Shown here one piece after another: positions 5,670-16,117 of a stretch of DNA of 48,314 bases. Within the stretch, counting starts at the first letter, position 1; each line of letters starts with the position of its first letter. The notes below the pieces were generated by a model that worked only from the letters and a program-made list of their open reading frames with translations, was not told the origin of the DNA and searched no databases. The stretch is from a virus. Made by a program: the position numbers and the translations under genes. Location of the stretch: positions 1 to 48,314 of IMG/VR virus record IMGVR_UViG_3300031539_000056, one strand, 5' to 3'.

Positions 5670-5942
5670 TTATCTCTCCAACATTATTTTGTTAGCTTCC
5701 GTTGCTATTGTTATTACGGCCCTATATTGCCTCATAAATATTTTTGCATCTGCTAATTCTTCCGTTGTCATTCTTTCTGCTAATCTATTTATTTCATCTG
5801 CTGTCATACTATTAAATTGAGCATTATATATTGATAACATTGAAGCTAAGGTTAAATCTTGTGTATTTGATGTATTAGACAAAATATTAACAGAAAATAT
5901 TCCTACTAAAACTATAATTAGTAATATTAATAATTTTTTCAT
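5670..5942 (-). CDS. 90-aa exported or anchored protein
   Basis: The start at 5942 has the better ribosome binding site (AGGAGGAATGAA) than the upstream ATG at 5987. Residues 3-20 (KLLILLIIVLVGIFSVNI) form a signal peptide or anchor. The rest is a helical domain rich in Ala, Glu and Arg (MTADEINRLAERMTTEELAD). It follows the lipoprotein gene and precedes the terminator at 5553-5611. Function unknown. Confidence 0.65.
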   Translation of the reverse strand: MKKLLILLIIVLVGIFSVNILSNTSNTQDLTLASMLSIYNAQFNSMTADEINRLAERMTTEELADAKIFMRQYRAVITIATEANKIMLER

Positions 5943-5964
5943 TTCATTCCTCCTGAAATAAAAT

Positions 5965-6387
5965 TTAATTAAGTCTCCAAACTTCATTAATTTTACTTAA
6001 ATACATAGAATAATTATTTAGCGTTTCACTTTCGCTTGAACAAATATCTTCAAAACAAACGGTTGCAGTTAAAGTAAGATTGATATTCATTTCAGAAATA
6101 TTCCCACTTGTTTCAACATAGTTAAGATAAGCACTAAAAACTAAAGTTGAAGAATCAAAATAAGGCATACCTTGATATACTTCAACTGTCTGATAAGCAT
6201 TTCCATCCGGGATGCAATAAGTTTTGGCTAATTCATATTCTCGATTAGATAATGCTAATAAATAATTATCCACTGTTCTTAATATATCTTCTGCATTGTG
6301 GAGTGGTGGAGTAACTATTCCCGAACATCCAGCCAATGTGAAAATTAAAAATACAACAAAAATCAACAACAGTGATTTATCCCTCAT
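5965..6387 (-). CDS. Lipoprotein with NTF2-like domain
   Basis: 140 aa. A type II signal peptide ends in the lipobox LAGC (Cys21). The mature part begins with an NTF2-like helix pattern (AEDILRTVDNYLLALSNREY) and ends ...SKINEVWRLN, like DUF4878-type lipoproteins. Phage lipoproteins are often superinfection-exclusion or lysogenic-conversion factors. That role is inference. Strong ribosome binding site (AAAGGAGGTAAAA); its start overlaps the preceding gene. Confidence 0.65.
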   Translation of the reverse strand: MRDKSLLLIFVVFLIFTLAGCSGIVTPPLHNAEDILRTVDNYLLALSNREYELAKTYCIPDGNAYQTVEVYQGMPYFDSSTLVFSAYLNYVETSGNISEMNINLTLTATVCFEDICSSESETLNNYSMYLSKINEVWRLN

Positions 6388-6904
6388 TTTTACCTCCTTT
6401 TTTATTTAGATCCTTTGGATTTTTCTCAATTATCTCATTTATCTTTTTTTCCATTATACCAAAGTCTGAAGGATATTTCAATTTTAATTCATCCATAATA
6501 TATTTTAGGGTTTTTCTTAATATTTTTAGTTCAGAGGGGATATTATATAGTTCATTAATTTTAAAAGCTAAAGTCATCCTTCTATCAGTTCCAGAAAAAT
6601 AACTATATTTATTATAATCAAAGTTTATTATTTTCTCATCTATAATTTCATAAAGAGGGAAACTATTCCAAGTTTTTTGTTCTCTAACCCTAAATTGCTT
6701 ATATTCTATCTCTTTTGTTTTCTTGCCTTCCTTATCTTTTTTGTATTCTATTTTTAGCACATCTTTTATAAATTTATCATCATCAGGTAATTCGATTAAT
6801 TTATCGTAACCATAAAATTCTTCATCACTTATCGATAATATTATTTCATGTTCTATATCATCCTCGTCGAAATTTAATTTCTTTGTATTAATATATAGTT
6901 TCAT
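6377..6904 (-). CDS. Hypothetical protein next to tail tip
   Basis: 175 aa, charged and helical toward the C-terminus (ELKLKYPSDFGIMEKKINEI). No family recognised. Its place directly after the tail-tip gene and before the lipoprotein suggests a minor tail or assembly role. Good ribosome binding site (GGAAGGAGATAGA). Confidence 0.6.
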   Translation of the reverse strand: MKLYINTKKLNFDEDDIEHEIILSISDEEFYGYDKLIELPDDDKFIKDVLKIEYKKDKEGKKTKEIEYKQFRVREQKTWNSFPLYEIIDEKIINFDYNKYSYFSGTDRRMTLAFKINELYNIPSELKILRKTLKYIMDELKLKYPSDFGIMEKKINEIIEKNPKDLNKKGGKNEG

Positions 6905-6917
6905 TCTATCTCCTTCC

Positions 6918-9842
6918 TTACCAACCCTCTGTCGTATTCACCAAATACCAAGCCGAATGGTGATAATTATGTAACAATCCAATCGTTGGTACTGCTATCT
7001 CTCCATTGTAATTATTAGAAACAGGAGCATCTGCTAAGGTTGGCAATTGTAATTGTCCTGAACTATAAAAGGCGGATATCTTTTCGGATGCGTAAATTTT
7101 TAAAGTCGTTGTTATAATTTCGGAATAAGCGGGATTCATATAAATAGAAAAACTGGCAAGGCCTGCTTTAGCAAATGTCACTTGTGCGCCAGTTGCATCA
7201 TACAATCTTATCCCGCTATCTTCAAAGTAGATATCTTCATCAGTCCCGCTACCAACACTTAATCTACCCTTTATTTGCAAAGCACTTCCATCCCATTTTA
7301 GCCAGTTGGCAGCACTGCCGATATTTAGTTTATATGCTCCTCCTTCATACCCTAACCAAAATCCTGCTGTGGTATCTGCATAAGAAGTCTTATCTACAGT
7401 CCTTATATATCCCGTATTACTAATCTGAATAGTCCCTGCAGTTATTGCTCCCAGATTAGCACTTATTGCCGATAAATAATCTATATCTAATCTATCAGCA
7501 ATGATCGAGCCTGTCTCAATATTTCCGCCGTTAATAATGGTATACGTAAGTATCCAATCTGCGCCATTATAAGTTCGGGGTTTATCCCCGTCATCGGTAT
7601 CTATCCAGATATCCCCTGCCTGCATTCCTGATGTTGGAGCGGTCGCTTGCCTGAATACTTTGGCTTTAGCGTCATATATGCTTAAATCAGGCTTATCGCT
7701 TATATTGGCATAGCCCGAAGTATTTGCTATAAATTGGATCTTCCCCTGGATTATTCCATTATCCAAATCAAAATAAGTTAAGCTATCAGTAGATTCAATT
7801 TTCCCGGTCCGGATAAATCTTCCATTTATGATCGTCTGGCCGTAAGTTAAGGATACTCCCCTCACACTGTCGACTACCGAATGTAATACTCCGATAAGAA
7901 AATAATAATATGTCTCATCATCATCAAATTTTCTTTGTGTCCCATCGACTACGATTTGCCCGGTATAACCAGGCTCCTTGGTGCATTTAGCATAAATATA
8001 ATAGGCTGTCTCATCTACCAGACTATCCTGAGAATTTTCTGATAGTGTCCAGGTTGTAATTTCATCTGCAATTGATAAATGAATTAAACTTCCAGCACTG
8101 GCATGAAATTTAGACACATCAGAAGTATAATTCCCTTCAATTTCAACACCGGATAAAATAAATTGGGTTGATTTTGATCCCACTGACAACATTCCGGTCT
8201 CAACCGACTCAGGTCTAATTTTTCCCATATCGAAATATCCGTCTGTATCAAAAATCATTGTCCTTAATTCTTCAGATGTTCGCCAGTTTCGCCTGGATCG
8301 GATAATATTTCCACCTTCTCCAATCTCAATTTTTTCTTTTAGATCTTCCTGCTCGTCATATAATCGTTGGATCAACTGCACTTCCAAATGGTCAGTTAAT
8401 TTCAGGGTATATTTATATTCATTGGCCACCGATTTAGTTAGTTCTACAATTCGGGTCATTACATTTATCCCTAAATCTGTGTCCTGAATTGTAATAAAAT
8501 CTCCTACCTTTAGACTAATTAAATGGGTTTGAAAATATCGCCAGTCAGGTTCAAGAATATAGGTTACTCTAGGTTCACAATTATCGTTAATGTAAGTTTG
8601 AGCTTTGGCCTGCAGGGCTGTTTCGGCAGTGTCTATATAAGATTGTGGTAATTCTATCTCCAATAATACATATTTATCGCCTACTGCAGGCTTTAAGGTG
8701 GCATTAGGCATTTCATAACCTACCTCGTCTTGATAGGCAATAATGGTAAATTCTTTGGTAGCGTTATTATAATTAGAGACTTCAAATTCATACCCGCCTA
8801 AATTTCCAGAATTAAAGTGTAGTTTTGCGGTTACTCCGGGAAGTAGATACTCATTTAAATCAAACATAAGAGGCTCGTTAGTATCTTTGAACTTTGTAAT
8901 ATCTCCCTCATCTACCCAGCTTATCGTTCCTTCCCGGTGGGGATAAATATCTTCAAATAGTTCTGTATGTTCAATTGTGCCATACTTATCAATATTTTTT
9001 TCTAAATAGGATTTTTCATCAATGGTTACAAATTTTAATCTTCTGCAGTGGTCTCGGTAATCGATTGCCAGATTTTTTGTCGAGCCAAAAGCATATAGCC
9101 TAGTAATAATATTCTTTTCACTTAACGTGTTTCGTGTAATATTTCTTAAACCCTGTTTATATTTGAAGGTTAGCCCTGAATCACTGCCCGCCTTATCGGT
9201 AAAGCAAATATCTTTTGTGTAACTATAAATACTAAATTCAGTAGGGTGGTAACCATGTTCAGCTTCGGCAGCAGGTTTATATCCTATCACCGCGTCGGCA
9301 GCGGGTAAATAGGGTAATTCTGCCCCCTCTTCATAATCTAATGCAAAAGTGAAATAGAATTCCCCTTCAAATTCCTCGTAAAGTTTTTGCAGGACTTGCA
9401 TGCAGTTATTTTTTGAAAAACTTAATAATTTATAATCTGAATTTGTCTGATCACAAGTTCCTTTTGCCCAGCCGGTATGTTCCCGGACCATATTAGTTAT
9501 AATAAGGTCGATAAACGTTTCCAGGTTCCCCATTAAATAAAAATCAGAATTTCCATCAGTATCTAAAAATTGGGTTTTGAGTAATTCGTAACTTTCAGAT
9601 TCAAAAGTGATATTGTAATCATAAGAATTAATAGAATTTTTTTTGATATTAGGAAGGCTATTAATATGATATATAACATCATCGTAAACAATAAAATCCC
9701 CGATATTAATATCTAAAAAGATATGGGAATTAAAAGATGATTTGATGATATCCTGTCCTAGAAGCTGGCTAATATGGCGGGTATTATCATCAGTTTTTAT
9801 TGTTATCCAGAATATTGATCCTCTATGTATATTCAGATTCAT
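6918..9842 (-). CDS. Tail-tip/tail-associated protein (Tal-like)
   Basis: 974 aa. The N-terminal ~450 residues resemble prophage tail-endopeptidase and baseplate-hub proteins of Gram-positive siphophages (DINIGDFIVYDDVIYHI, later LKVGDFITIQDTDLG). The C-terminal half contains repeats typical of host-recognition domains (GKIESTDSLTYFDLDNGIIQ and GADWILTYTIINGGNIETGS). It follows the distal-tail gene as expected. A short internal duplication near residue 180 (GYKPAAEAEHGYHP) is visible. Likely forms the tail tip and contacts the cell surface. Confidence 0.75.
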   Translation of the reverse strand: MNLNIHRGSIFWITIKTDDNTRHISQLLGQDIIKSSFNSHIFLDINIGDFIVYDDVIYHINSLPNIKKNSINSYDYNITFESESYELLKTQFLDTDGNSDFYLMGNLETFIDLIITNMVREHTGWAKGTCDQTNSDYKLLSFSKNNCMQVLQKLYEEFEGEFYFTFALDYEEGAELPYLPAADAVIGYKPAAEAEHGYHPTEFSIYSYTKDICFTDKAGSDSGLTFKYKQGLRNITRNTLSEKNIITRLYAFGSTKNLAIDYRDHCRRLKFVTIDEKSYLEKNIDKYGTIEHTELFEDIYPHREGTISWVDEGDITKFKDTNEPLMFDLNEYLLPGVTAKLHFNSGNLGGYEFEVSNYNNATKEFTIIAYQDEVGYEMPNATLKPAVGDKYVLLEIELPQSYIDTAETALQAKAQTYINDNCEPRVTYILEPDWRYFQTHLISLKVGDFITIQDTDLGINVMTRIVELTKSVANEYKYTLKLTDHLEVQLIQRLYDEQEDLKEKIEIGEGGNIIRSRRNWRTSEELRTMIFDTDGYFDMGKIRPESVETGMLSVGSKSTQFILSGVEIEGNYTSDVSKFHASAGSLIHLSIADEITTWTLSENSQDSLVDETAYYIYAKCTKEPGYTGQIVVDGTQRKFDDDETYYYFLIGVLHSVVDSVRGVSLTYGQTIINGRFIRTGKIESTDSLTYFDLDNGIIQGKIQFIANTSGYANISDKPDLSIYDAKAKVFRQATAPTSGMQAGDIWIDTDDGDKPRTYNGADWILTYTIINGGNIETGSIIADRLDIDYLSAISANLGAITAGTIQISNTGYIRTVDKTSYADTTAGFWLGYEGGAYKLNIGSAANWLKWDGSALQIKGRLSVGSGTDEDIYFEDSGIRLYDATGAQVTFAKAGLASFSIYMNPAYSEIITTTLKIYASEKISAFYSSGQLQLPTLADAPVSNNYNGEIAVPTIGLLHNYHHSAWYLVNTTEGW

Positions 9843-9855
9843 TATAAAATTCTCC

Positions 9856-10284
9856 TCATGAGGCTATCGTTGGTTCAGGTTCTCTCAATTTTAAAATAAA
9901 CTTTCCCACTAATGTAGAACCATTCCAGCCGGTTAACATATCTAAAGTTCCACCATCTTTAAAATATATATCCAGAGTATCGGTTAAAAATGGTAATTTT
10001 AGGGTATGCAGGCCAGGACCTTCTAACACTAATTTAAAGGCTTTCAAATGATTAAGAAAAAGAACTTTCGAGGTCGCTTTTATGTAACAAGATAATATTA
10101 TATCCCGGGGCTCGAAATTAATATCGTCTGCAGTAGTAAAAGCTTCTTCTCCGTTGGAATCGAGCCAACTATGGGCTGTTTTACCTTTTCGCTTCAAAAA
10201 ATCTAAAGCCCCTCTTGTTTTTTGAACATATACTCCGTATGTAGTGGCCATATCCAAAGTATCAAGTAAATATCCGGATTGCAT
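9856..10284 (-). CDS. Distal tail-like protein
   Basis: 142 aa between the tape measure and the tail-tip gene, the usual place of a distal tail (Dit-like) protein. It carries a beta-rich pattern with a GWNGSTLVGKFILKLREPEP ending. Shorter than full-length Dit proteins (about 250 aa), so it may be only the ring-forming N-domain type. Assignment is mainly by gene order. Confidence 0.55.
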   Translation of the reverse strand: MQSGYLLDTLDMATTYGVYVQKTRGALDFLKRKGKTAHSWLDSNGEEAFTTADDINFEPRDIILSCYIKATSKVLFLNHLKAFKLVLEGPGLHTLKLPFLTDTLDIYFKDGGTLDMLTGWNGSTLVGKFILKLREPEPTIAS

Positions 10285-10287
10285 ATT

Positions 10288-13200
10288 CTAAACACCCCCT
10301 ATTGATCTTAAATATTCACTCTCTAAAGTATTCCCTTCGCCTATTTTTTTATCAATACTTTCTAAGTACTTATTATATTTAGTATTATCAGCGATTTGGC
10401 TGTTAATAATTATTATGCTTTCCATATTCGTAAGAACCTCTACGGTATTAATTCTGATTGCCTGGAATTGTCCGGCCAGTAGCCCTGCTGTTTCTTCTGT
10501 TATACCGGCAATTGCTCCTGTTAGCCCTGTTATATCTACTCCCTCTGTTACCCCCGCTATTGCATCCTCTAATTCTATCCCTGCTGCTGCTAAAATCGAT
10601 TGTAATGCTTCCCATTGAGCTGAGGCATTTTTAATTATATTTTGATATGTTGACGCTAAAATATTTATTTCTGCAGTTGTTAAACCGCCTTCGGATAGAG
10701 AAGCAAATTGTTTATACCAACCCTCGATATATTTTGTGATAATAGTTCGCTTGAAAGCATCTATAATTGCCTTTCTCATCATATCGTTAAAAGTATCGGC
10801 AAAAACTTCAGCAGAATCCAACCCTTGAGAGAATCCTTCGGCTATAGCATCGGCAATTGATTCGGCAGTAGTCCCGGTAAGAATTTCCCGGTATTGTTGC
10901 CATAAATAAGCTATTTCTGCATTGGCACTTTCTATAGACGATAACCATTCTTCTATCTTTTCCTGGTCAGTTGTGCTCCAGGTCCACCAGAAAAAATGTC
11001 CATGAGCTTTTTCTTCGGCTGCAATCATATCATTGTAAGTATCAATCTGTTCTTCGAGTAAATCAATTGTATTCTGTATTGCTCTAGTCTTTGCTGTTCC
11101 TAGAGCTTGGTTCAATATTGTTTGCTGTTTTTGTAATTCAAGGGTGATCGCCTGTAATTCTTTCCGAAGTTTGGGGACATCAGAATGGTACTTAACAAAT
11201 ATTTTAATAATGCTGTTTATGGCAGCCGCTATTCCGCTTATAATCCCGGTAATATCACCCGTTGCGAAACTAATTGTTATTCCACTGATTCCACCAACTA
11301 GATCGGCCATATTATTTATCGTTTCTTCAAGTTCTGTGTCAAAATTACCGACAGCGCTGGCCAGGGCGTGTAGGGCATCAACTGTTTCATTGATTTCTGC
11401 TCTTACATTTTCCCATATTTGCTTTTGTGAATCGGCGATTTTTTCACTAAGTAAGATTATAATATCGGCATATTCAGCATATTCTATTTTCATTTCTTCC
11501 AGGGTTTCTATATAATCTTTTAATTGTTTATTATTTAATTCTTTCCCATATCCGGCTAATTTATCATCTACTTCTTGTCTTGCCTTACTTGCTTTAATTT
11601 CTGCTATTAGTTGTTTTTCTATATTCTTTAATCTTTCTTTTTCATATTTGTCATCAGTAAGCAATAGTAATTCAGCCGTTTTTTTATGAATTGAAACAAT
11701 CTTTTCTTCTATTGTCTGGTAAGCGGCAAAATAAGAATCCAATAATTCTCTTTTTTCTTTGGCCGCTTCTTCTTCTTTTTTCGATATTTTATTCAATTCA
11801 ATAGTTATAAATTCAAAATATTCCTTATTGACTTCTGTTTCTTTATATAGTTCTGTTCTGGCTATTTCAAGCCTCTGTTTATAGTGTTCTTCTAATTCCC
11901 CTATCTGTTGCCCTAAATTCTCTTTGAATATAATTAGCGATGCCTCTGTCATTTCTTTATTATATTTATCATTAATCTCTAATATATTTTTATTATGCTT
12001 TTCAACTGCCGATAAATATTCGGTAGAACCTTCTTCATAATTTTTGATTATAGATTCGAAATTATCTTTTTCAGCTTTAAGATCTTTTTCTCTTGCCTCT
12101 TTAATATATCCGAAAAGTTCATCTTCTATCTTTTTCCTTTTCTCTATTAACGTCTTATTGTATTCATATATATCATCGGTAATTATTTTAGTTAATTCGG
12201 CATTGCCTTTATATTTTTCCAGCATATCAGAAAGGTATTGACCATAGTTTTTGCCTTCTTCGATTAATTGTGCATTGTGTTTTTCTACATATTCTTCCCC
12301 GAATTGAGCTATATCGCTTGAATATTTTTTGTATCGGCCTGCCATATATTTTAATTGATCTTCTACTTCTTCAACATTAGCGGCAATTGGGATTATGGTT
12401 TCGGGAAGTTCTTCTCCGGCTGTAGAGGGTATTACAATTGGTCTTTCCCGCGTCTTTTTTAATTCCTTTAATGAGTCAGTTAGTGCATCTACTTCAATTC
12501 TTGATTTTTCTTGATTAAGAGTTAACTGATCCTCTTCTAAACTTCTTTTTTCGGTTGCATTAGATAATTCTTGCTCTAATTTTATATATTCGACATTATC
12601 TCTTAAACGAATTTCCATCATATCATTTAATTGCTCTTGTTTATATATTCCCTTTTCCCCACCTGTCAATATAAATTCTGTTAATTCTTTTTCAGCTTTA
12701 ATTTGTTTTTCAATTCTCCTTATTTCTTTATTTCCCTCATCTTCGTTCCTATCATATAATTCTTTAGATAAATCTGCCCGGCGCATTTCGATTTTCGCCT
12801 GTGCCAATCCTAATTCCATAATTCTTATGCTTAAATCTATATTGCCTTCTTTGGCTAAAGTTAAAATATCAATAGAAGTGGCAGCATCTTCGGCAGCTTT
12901 TCCAAGAATGGGGAAATATATAGCCAAGGCTTTTTCGGCTGCATGTAATTGGGTTGTTTCTTCTCTGGTAAGTTCTGTCTTGCCTCTTAAATTTTCTACG
13001 GTCTCAATTAAATTATCAATTCTACCCTGTTTTCTTTGCAGGGTATCGGTTAATTCTGAATAACTTCTTGAAAGTTTAGAAAGCTCATCAGTAGCCCCGC
13101 TCATAGCTATATTAATACTTTTAGCTATATCGTTCATAGTGCCAAGTATGCTATCTCCAAGCGGTTTTAATTTAGCCATTACATTATTATGTAAGATAGC

Positions 13201-14211
13201 TAATTGATTTTCGGTGGTATCCATCATAGTGGCAAAAGCTTTATCAGTAGCGCCGGTAGAATTTTCTATCTCATTTAGAGTCTTATTGAACGCTTCACCT
13301 TCATCTGTCATAACCGCAAGCAGACCGATAAGTCCCCGGACATTGGGGAATAATTCCATCAGAGCGCCTTCATTGCCTTTGGTCGCTATTATTATTTCAC
13401 TCAAGATTTGCTTAAATCCTTTTGATTTCAAAGCGGATATATCAAATTCAATTCCCAATTCCCTTGCCTTATCTGCTGCTTCACCTGTTCCTTTAGAAAC
13501 ACGCAGCATAGCGGTCAATATTCCTCTAATGCCGGTAGAAACAATATGCGGTTGTATTTTCTTCACTGCTTCGGCATACATGGCGGCAAGTTCATTAAAG
13601 GATAGTCCCGCTTCTGCAGCAAGTCCTGTTACCATAGATATAGTTGGGCCGAGTTCTTCCATTTTTACCTTACCGAGTCTTACTATAGTAAATAATTTAT
13701 CGGAAATATCGGCGGCAGTTCCAGCAGCTTTGCCATAGGCATTCATAACGTAGGTTAAAGCATCAGCAGCGGTAAATGTATCGGTTACAGAGGCCGTAGC
13801 GAGCTCGGTAGAGACCCGTAGTATTTTCATAGCCTCGGCCCCATCATAGCCAGCAGAGACAATCTGGTATAGTGCTTTGGTTAATTTCTGGGCATTATCG
13901 GGAACGGTTTTTGACATATCAATTATTTCTTTTGATATGCCTTCAAAATTATTCTGGACCGCCTTAGAAATAGTCTGGACTTCTTTCATAGCAGTTTCAA
14001 ATTCTTTAGAAAAATTGTAGGCCTGCTTAGATATTTTAGCAAAGATAATAGCAGATCCGATTGCCAAGCCTGCAAAAACATCCATTTTGGTTATAGCGCC
14101 TGCAAGGCCTCTCAATATTCCTTTGGCCTGGGCAGAGCCAGTTAATAGGCCAGCATTATTTAATCCAGTTTTCCAATATAATGAATTAGTTCCTGAAACG
14201 TCAAGAGCCAT
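10288..14211 (-). CDS. Tail tape-measure protein
   Basis: 1307 aa, the largest gene. The N-terminal ~330 residues match the TP901-type tape-measure core (FETAMKEVQTISKAV, LYQIVSAGYDGAEAMKILR, TAADALTYVMNAYGK). Long charged coiled coils follow, then a hydrophobic Ala/Gly-Ile section (GGISGITISFATGDITGIIS), as expected of a protein that sets tail length and may enter the host membrane. It follows the chaperone and accessory genes and precedes the distal-tail gene. Confidence 0.92.
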   Translation of the reverse strand: MALDVSGTNSLYWKTGLNNAGLLTGSAQAKGILRGLAGAITKMDVFAGLAIGSAIIFAKISKQAYNFSKEFETAMKEVQTISKAVQNNFEGISKEIIDMSKTVPDNAQKLTKALYQIVSAGYDGAEAMKILRVSTELATASVTDTFTAADALTYVMNAYGKAAGTAADISDKLFTIVRLGKVKMEELGPTISMVTGLAAEAGLSFNELAAMYAEAVKKIQPHIVSTGIRGILTAMLRVSKGTGEAADKARELGIEFDISALKSKGFKQILSEIIIATKGNEGALMELFPNVRGLIGLLAVMTDEGEAFNKTLNEIENSTGATDKAFATMMDTTENQLAILHNNVMAKLKPLGDSILGTMNDIAKSINIAMSGATDELSKLSRSYSELTDTLQRKQGRIDNLIETVENLRGKTELTREETTQLHAAEKALAIYFPILGKAAEDAATSIDILTLAKEGNIDLSIRIMELGLAQAKIEMRRADLSKELYDRNEDEGNKEIRRIEKQIKAEKELTEFILTGGEKGIYKQEQLNDMMEIRLRDNVEYIKLEQELSNATEKRSLEEDQLTLNQEKSRIEVDALTDSLKELKKTRERPIVIPSTAGEELPETIIPIAANVEEVEDQLKYMAGRYKKYSSDIAQFGEEYVEKHNAQLIEEGKNYGQYLSDMLEKYKGNAELTKIITDDIYEYNKTLIEKRKKIEDELFGYIKEAREKDLKAEKDNFESIIKNYEEGSTEYLSAVEKHNKNILEINDKYNKEMTEASLIIFKENLGQQIGELEEHYKQRLEIARTELYKETEVNKEYFEFITIELNKISKKEEEAAKEKRELLDSYFAAYQTIEEKIVSIHKKTAELLLLTDDKYEKERLKNIEKQLIAEIKASKARQEVDDKLAGYGKELNNKQLKDYIETLEEMKIEYAEYADIIILLSEKIADSQKQIWENVRAEINETVDALHALASAVGNFDTELEETINNMADLVGGISGITISFATGDITGIISGIAAAINSIIKIFVKYHSDVPKLRKELQAITLELQKQQTILNQALGTAKTRAIQNTIDLLEEQIDTYNDMIAAEEKAHGHFFWWTWSTTDQEKIEEWLSSIESANAEIAYLWQQYREILTGTTAESIADAIAEGFSQGLDSAEVFADTFNDMMRKAIIDAFKRTIITKYIEGWYKQFASLSEGGLTTAEINILASTYQNIIKNASAQWEALQSILAAAGIELEDAIAGVTEGVDITGLTGAIAGITEETAGLLAGQFQAIRINTVEVLTNMESIIIINSQIADNTKYNKYLESIDKKIGEGNTLESEYLRSIGGV

Positions 14212-14212
14212 T

Positions 14213-15400
14213 TTATTCCACCTTAATTAAATTTTTATTTGCATCTTTTTGATTAAAAATATCCCAGCGTAGTGCTAATTTATTATTATTGAGTCTAATT
14301 CCTTCATTAATATATCCACCGGCTTTTTCATAATTCTTTTTTTCGAATTCGTAGATAGCTAACCAGTTTAAAATTTCCGGTAAAATTACTTTTGTATTAC
14401 TGACTAATAATTGATCGTATAAGCTTCCCTTGGTATTAAATATATTAAGTGCAATTTCGAAATATTTTTTTGCTTTTTTATTATCTTTGCCGGTAAAATA
14501 ATTCCCCAGCATCAAATATATTTGAGAAATTCTACTTGAATAATGACAAGCTTCTTTCTCTATCCTTTCCGCATTTTTTATATCATCAAGTGCCAGATAG
14601 GAACCTACTAAATTCATAAAAGGTTCAAGAAATGCGGTCCAACCTTCGTTATATTTTTCCTTTCTCATTTTCTTGATCCATATTTCACCGTATTTAATAA
14701 CATTCTTAAAATCACGAGTTACATAATAAGTTTTAATTAAATGAGTAAAATTATGAAAATTGTCCGGATGTTTCTTATATTCTTTTTGGAGCATCGGCAA
14801 ACTGCGTGCCATTTTATTATCAAATAATTTTTCGCCCTTTTCCCCCTGAAATATATATCCGTAATGATTAAAAATTATATGAGGGGCAAAAAGATATGGG
14901 ACTTTTACGCTTGGCCTGTTATGAACGGCCTGTTCAAAATGGAAATCCTTCTCATTTTTAAATATTCTGGGCTGCAGCATTTCCGAATATTGCTTTAAAT
15001 CTCTAGAATAATAGTTATATAAATTTACAAATACCGTTGGTTCTTTATATTTTGGATTTAATATTATATCTTCTAAAGGATATAGGCACTCATGGCTCAA
15101 TTCCTCATCGGCATCCATATACATAATTTTATCCCCGGTAGCCTTTCCAATCCCGTAGTTGCGGGCTTTGCTGAAATCCCAGGGGATAAATTCTTTTTTA
15201 TATACCTTGTCGGTAAACTTTTTGGCAATATTTATCGTCCTGTCTGTCGATCCCGTATCTACTATAATTAATTCGGTAAGTGGTTTTAGCGTTTTATCAT
15301 CTTTTATTTGAATAATAGGTAAGAAGGAATCTAAACATCTTTGTAAATTTGCCTCTTCATTTTTTACTATCATACATATTGATAATTTTGGTTTTTCCAT
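14213..15400 (-). CDS. Family 2 glycosyltransferase with C-terminal TPR-like helices
   Basis: 395 aa from the ATG at 15400, preferred because it has AGGAGGAATA and a TAATG junction with the upstream gene. The GT-A fold is clear: LSICMIVKNEEANL, IIVDTGSTDRT, and the metal-binding MYMDADEEL. The C-terminal half is helical, TPR-like. It resembles SunS-like transferases that glycosylate peptides or proteins. Lodged in the tail module, it may modify a virion or host-surface component. Substrate unknown. Confidence 0.85.
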   Translation of the reverse strand: MEKPKLSICMIVKNEEANLQRCLDSFLPIIQIKDDKTLKPLTELIIVDTGSTDRTINIAKKFTDKVYKKEFIPWDFSKARNYGIGKATGDKIMYMDADEELSHECLYPLEDIILNPKYKEPTVFVNLYNYYSRDLKQYSEMLQPRIFKNEKDFHFEQAVHNRPSVKVPYLFAPHIIFNHYGYIFQGEKGEKLFDNKMARSLPMLQKEYKKHPDNFHNFTHLIKTYYVTRDFKNVIKYGEIWIKKMRKEKYNEGWTAFLEPFMNLVGSYLALDDIKNAERIEKEACHYSSRISQIYLMLGNYFTGKDNKKAKKYFEIALNIFNTKGSLYDQLLVSNTKVILPEILNWLAIYEFEKKNYEKAGGYINEGIRLNNNKLALRWDIFNQKDANKNLIKVE

Positions 15401-15741
15401 TATTCCTCCTTTAAACAGCTTATAGGATTTACGCCCCAATTCCCTTTTATATCCGGTTCATAGGGTCCGATTTCGCAAATAACTCTTGTTTTTATTTTTT
15501 TAATTCCTTTTCCATAATCGATGTTTATAAAAACATCCCTACAGGCATCCCCTACAAATTCGATTTTGGTTATTTCCCATTTCTTTAAATCTTTTTTCCA
15601 AAACCAACCTTCTAGCCAGCCTATATTATTCGAATGATTACTTCTCCAGGTCAATTGGGTATATCTCGCCATTTTTGCCCATTTTTTCTTTCTCCAATTG
15701 ATCAGGAATTTTTCTATCACCTTTTTAATTTCTTTATCCAT
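15400..15741 (-). CDS. Small NTF2-like protein
   Basis: 113 aa. FLINWRKKKWAKMARYTQLT fits the first helices of NTF2-like domains, and the second half is beta-rich. No catalytic motif seen. Coupled to the glycosyltransferase by a TAATG overlap. Possibly an accessory or lysogenic-conversion gene. Confidence 0.5.
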   Translation of the reverse strand: MDKEIKKVIEKFLINWRKKKWAKMARYTQLTWRSNHSNNIGWLEGWFWKKDLKKWEITKIEFVGDACRDVFINIDYGKGIKKIKTRVICEIGPYEPDIKGNWGVNPISCLKEE

Positions 15742-15757
15742 GAATAACTTCCTTTCA

Positions 15758-16117
15758 TTATTTAATTTTTATAAATGACGTTTCCCTTTCAAATTTATCT
15801 AATTTCGTTCTTATTCCACGAGACGGATCATAATATTTATTATTATTCCAGACACAAAAATGTTTATTTTTATATCCGGAGTAATGAATAGTGATTATAC
15901 AAAGTTTTGGTTTATTATTGTTTTTTATCCTGATAGCTTTATTACTACAGGTTATCCCCTTTTTTTGTAAGGCATAATATAATGTTTTTGTGCCCGTTTT
16001 GCCCTTTGAACCAATTAATTTTATTGATTCATTAAGGGTTATTCCGGCAATCATTGCCACGCAGGCCTGGCCACATAAATTTGAATTTTTAGGTTGTTTA
16101 ATTAAATTAATTATCAT
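15758..16117 (-). CDS. C39-like cysteine peptidase domain protein
   Basis: 119 aa. NLCGQACVAMIAG (Cys15), KHFCVW (His86) and YYDPSRG (Asp97) form the papain-like triad order of C39-type peptidases. The family includes bacteriocin-leader proteases and phage proteases of unknown target. No transporter domain is attached. It overlaps the tail-chaperone extension by ATGA. It may process a tail protein or act on a host factor. Confidence 0.65.
   Translation of the reverse strand: MIINLIKQPKNSNLCGQACVAMIAGITLNESIKLIGSKGKTGTKTLYYALQKKGITCSNKAIRIKNNNKPKLCIITIHYSGYKNKHFCVWNNNKYYDPSRGIRTKLDKFERETSFIKIK

Noticed and set aside
10415-13738. Several plus-strand open frames within the tape-measure region
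   Set aside because: All are antisense shadows of the 1307-aa gene with no starts or ribosome binding sites of their own.
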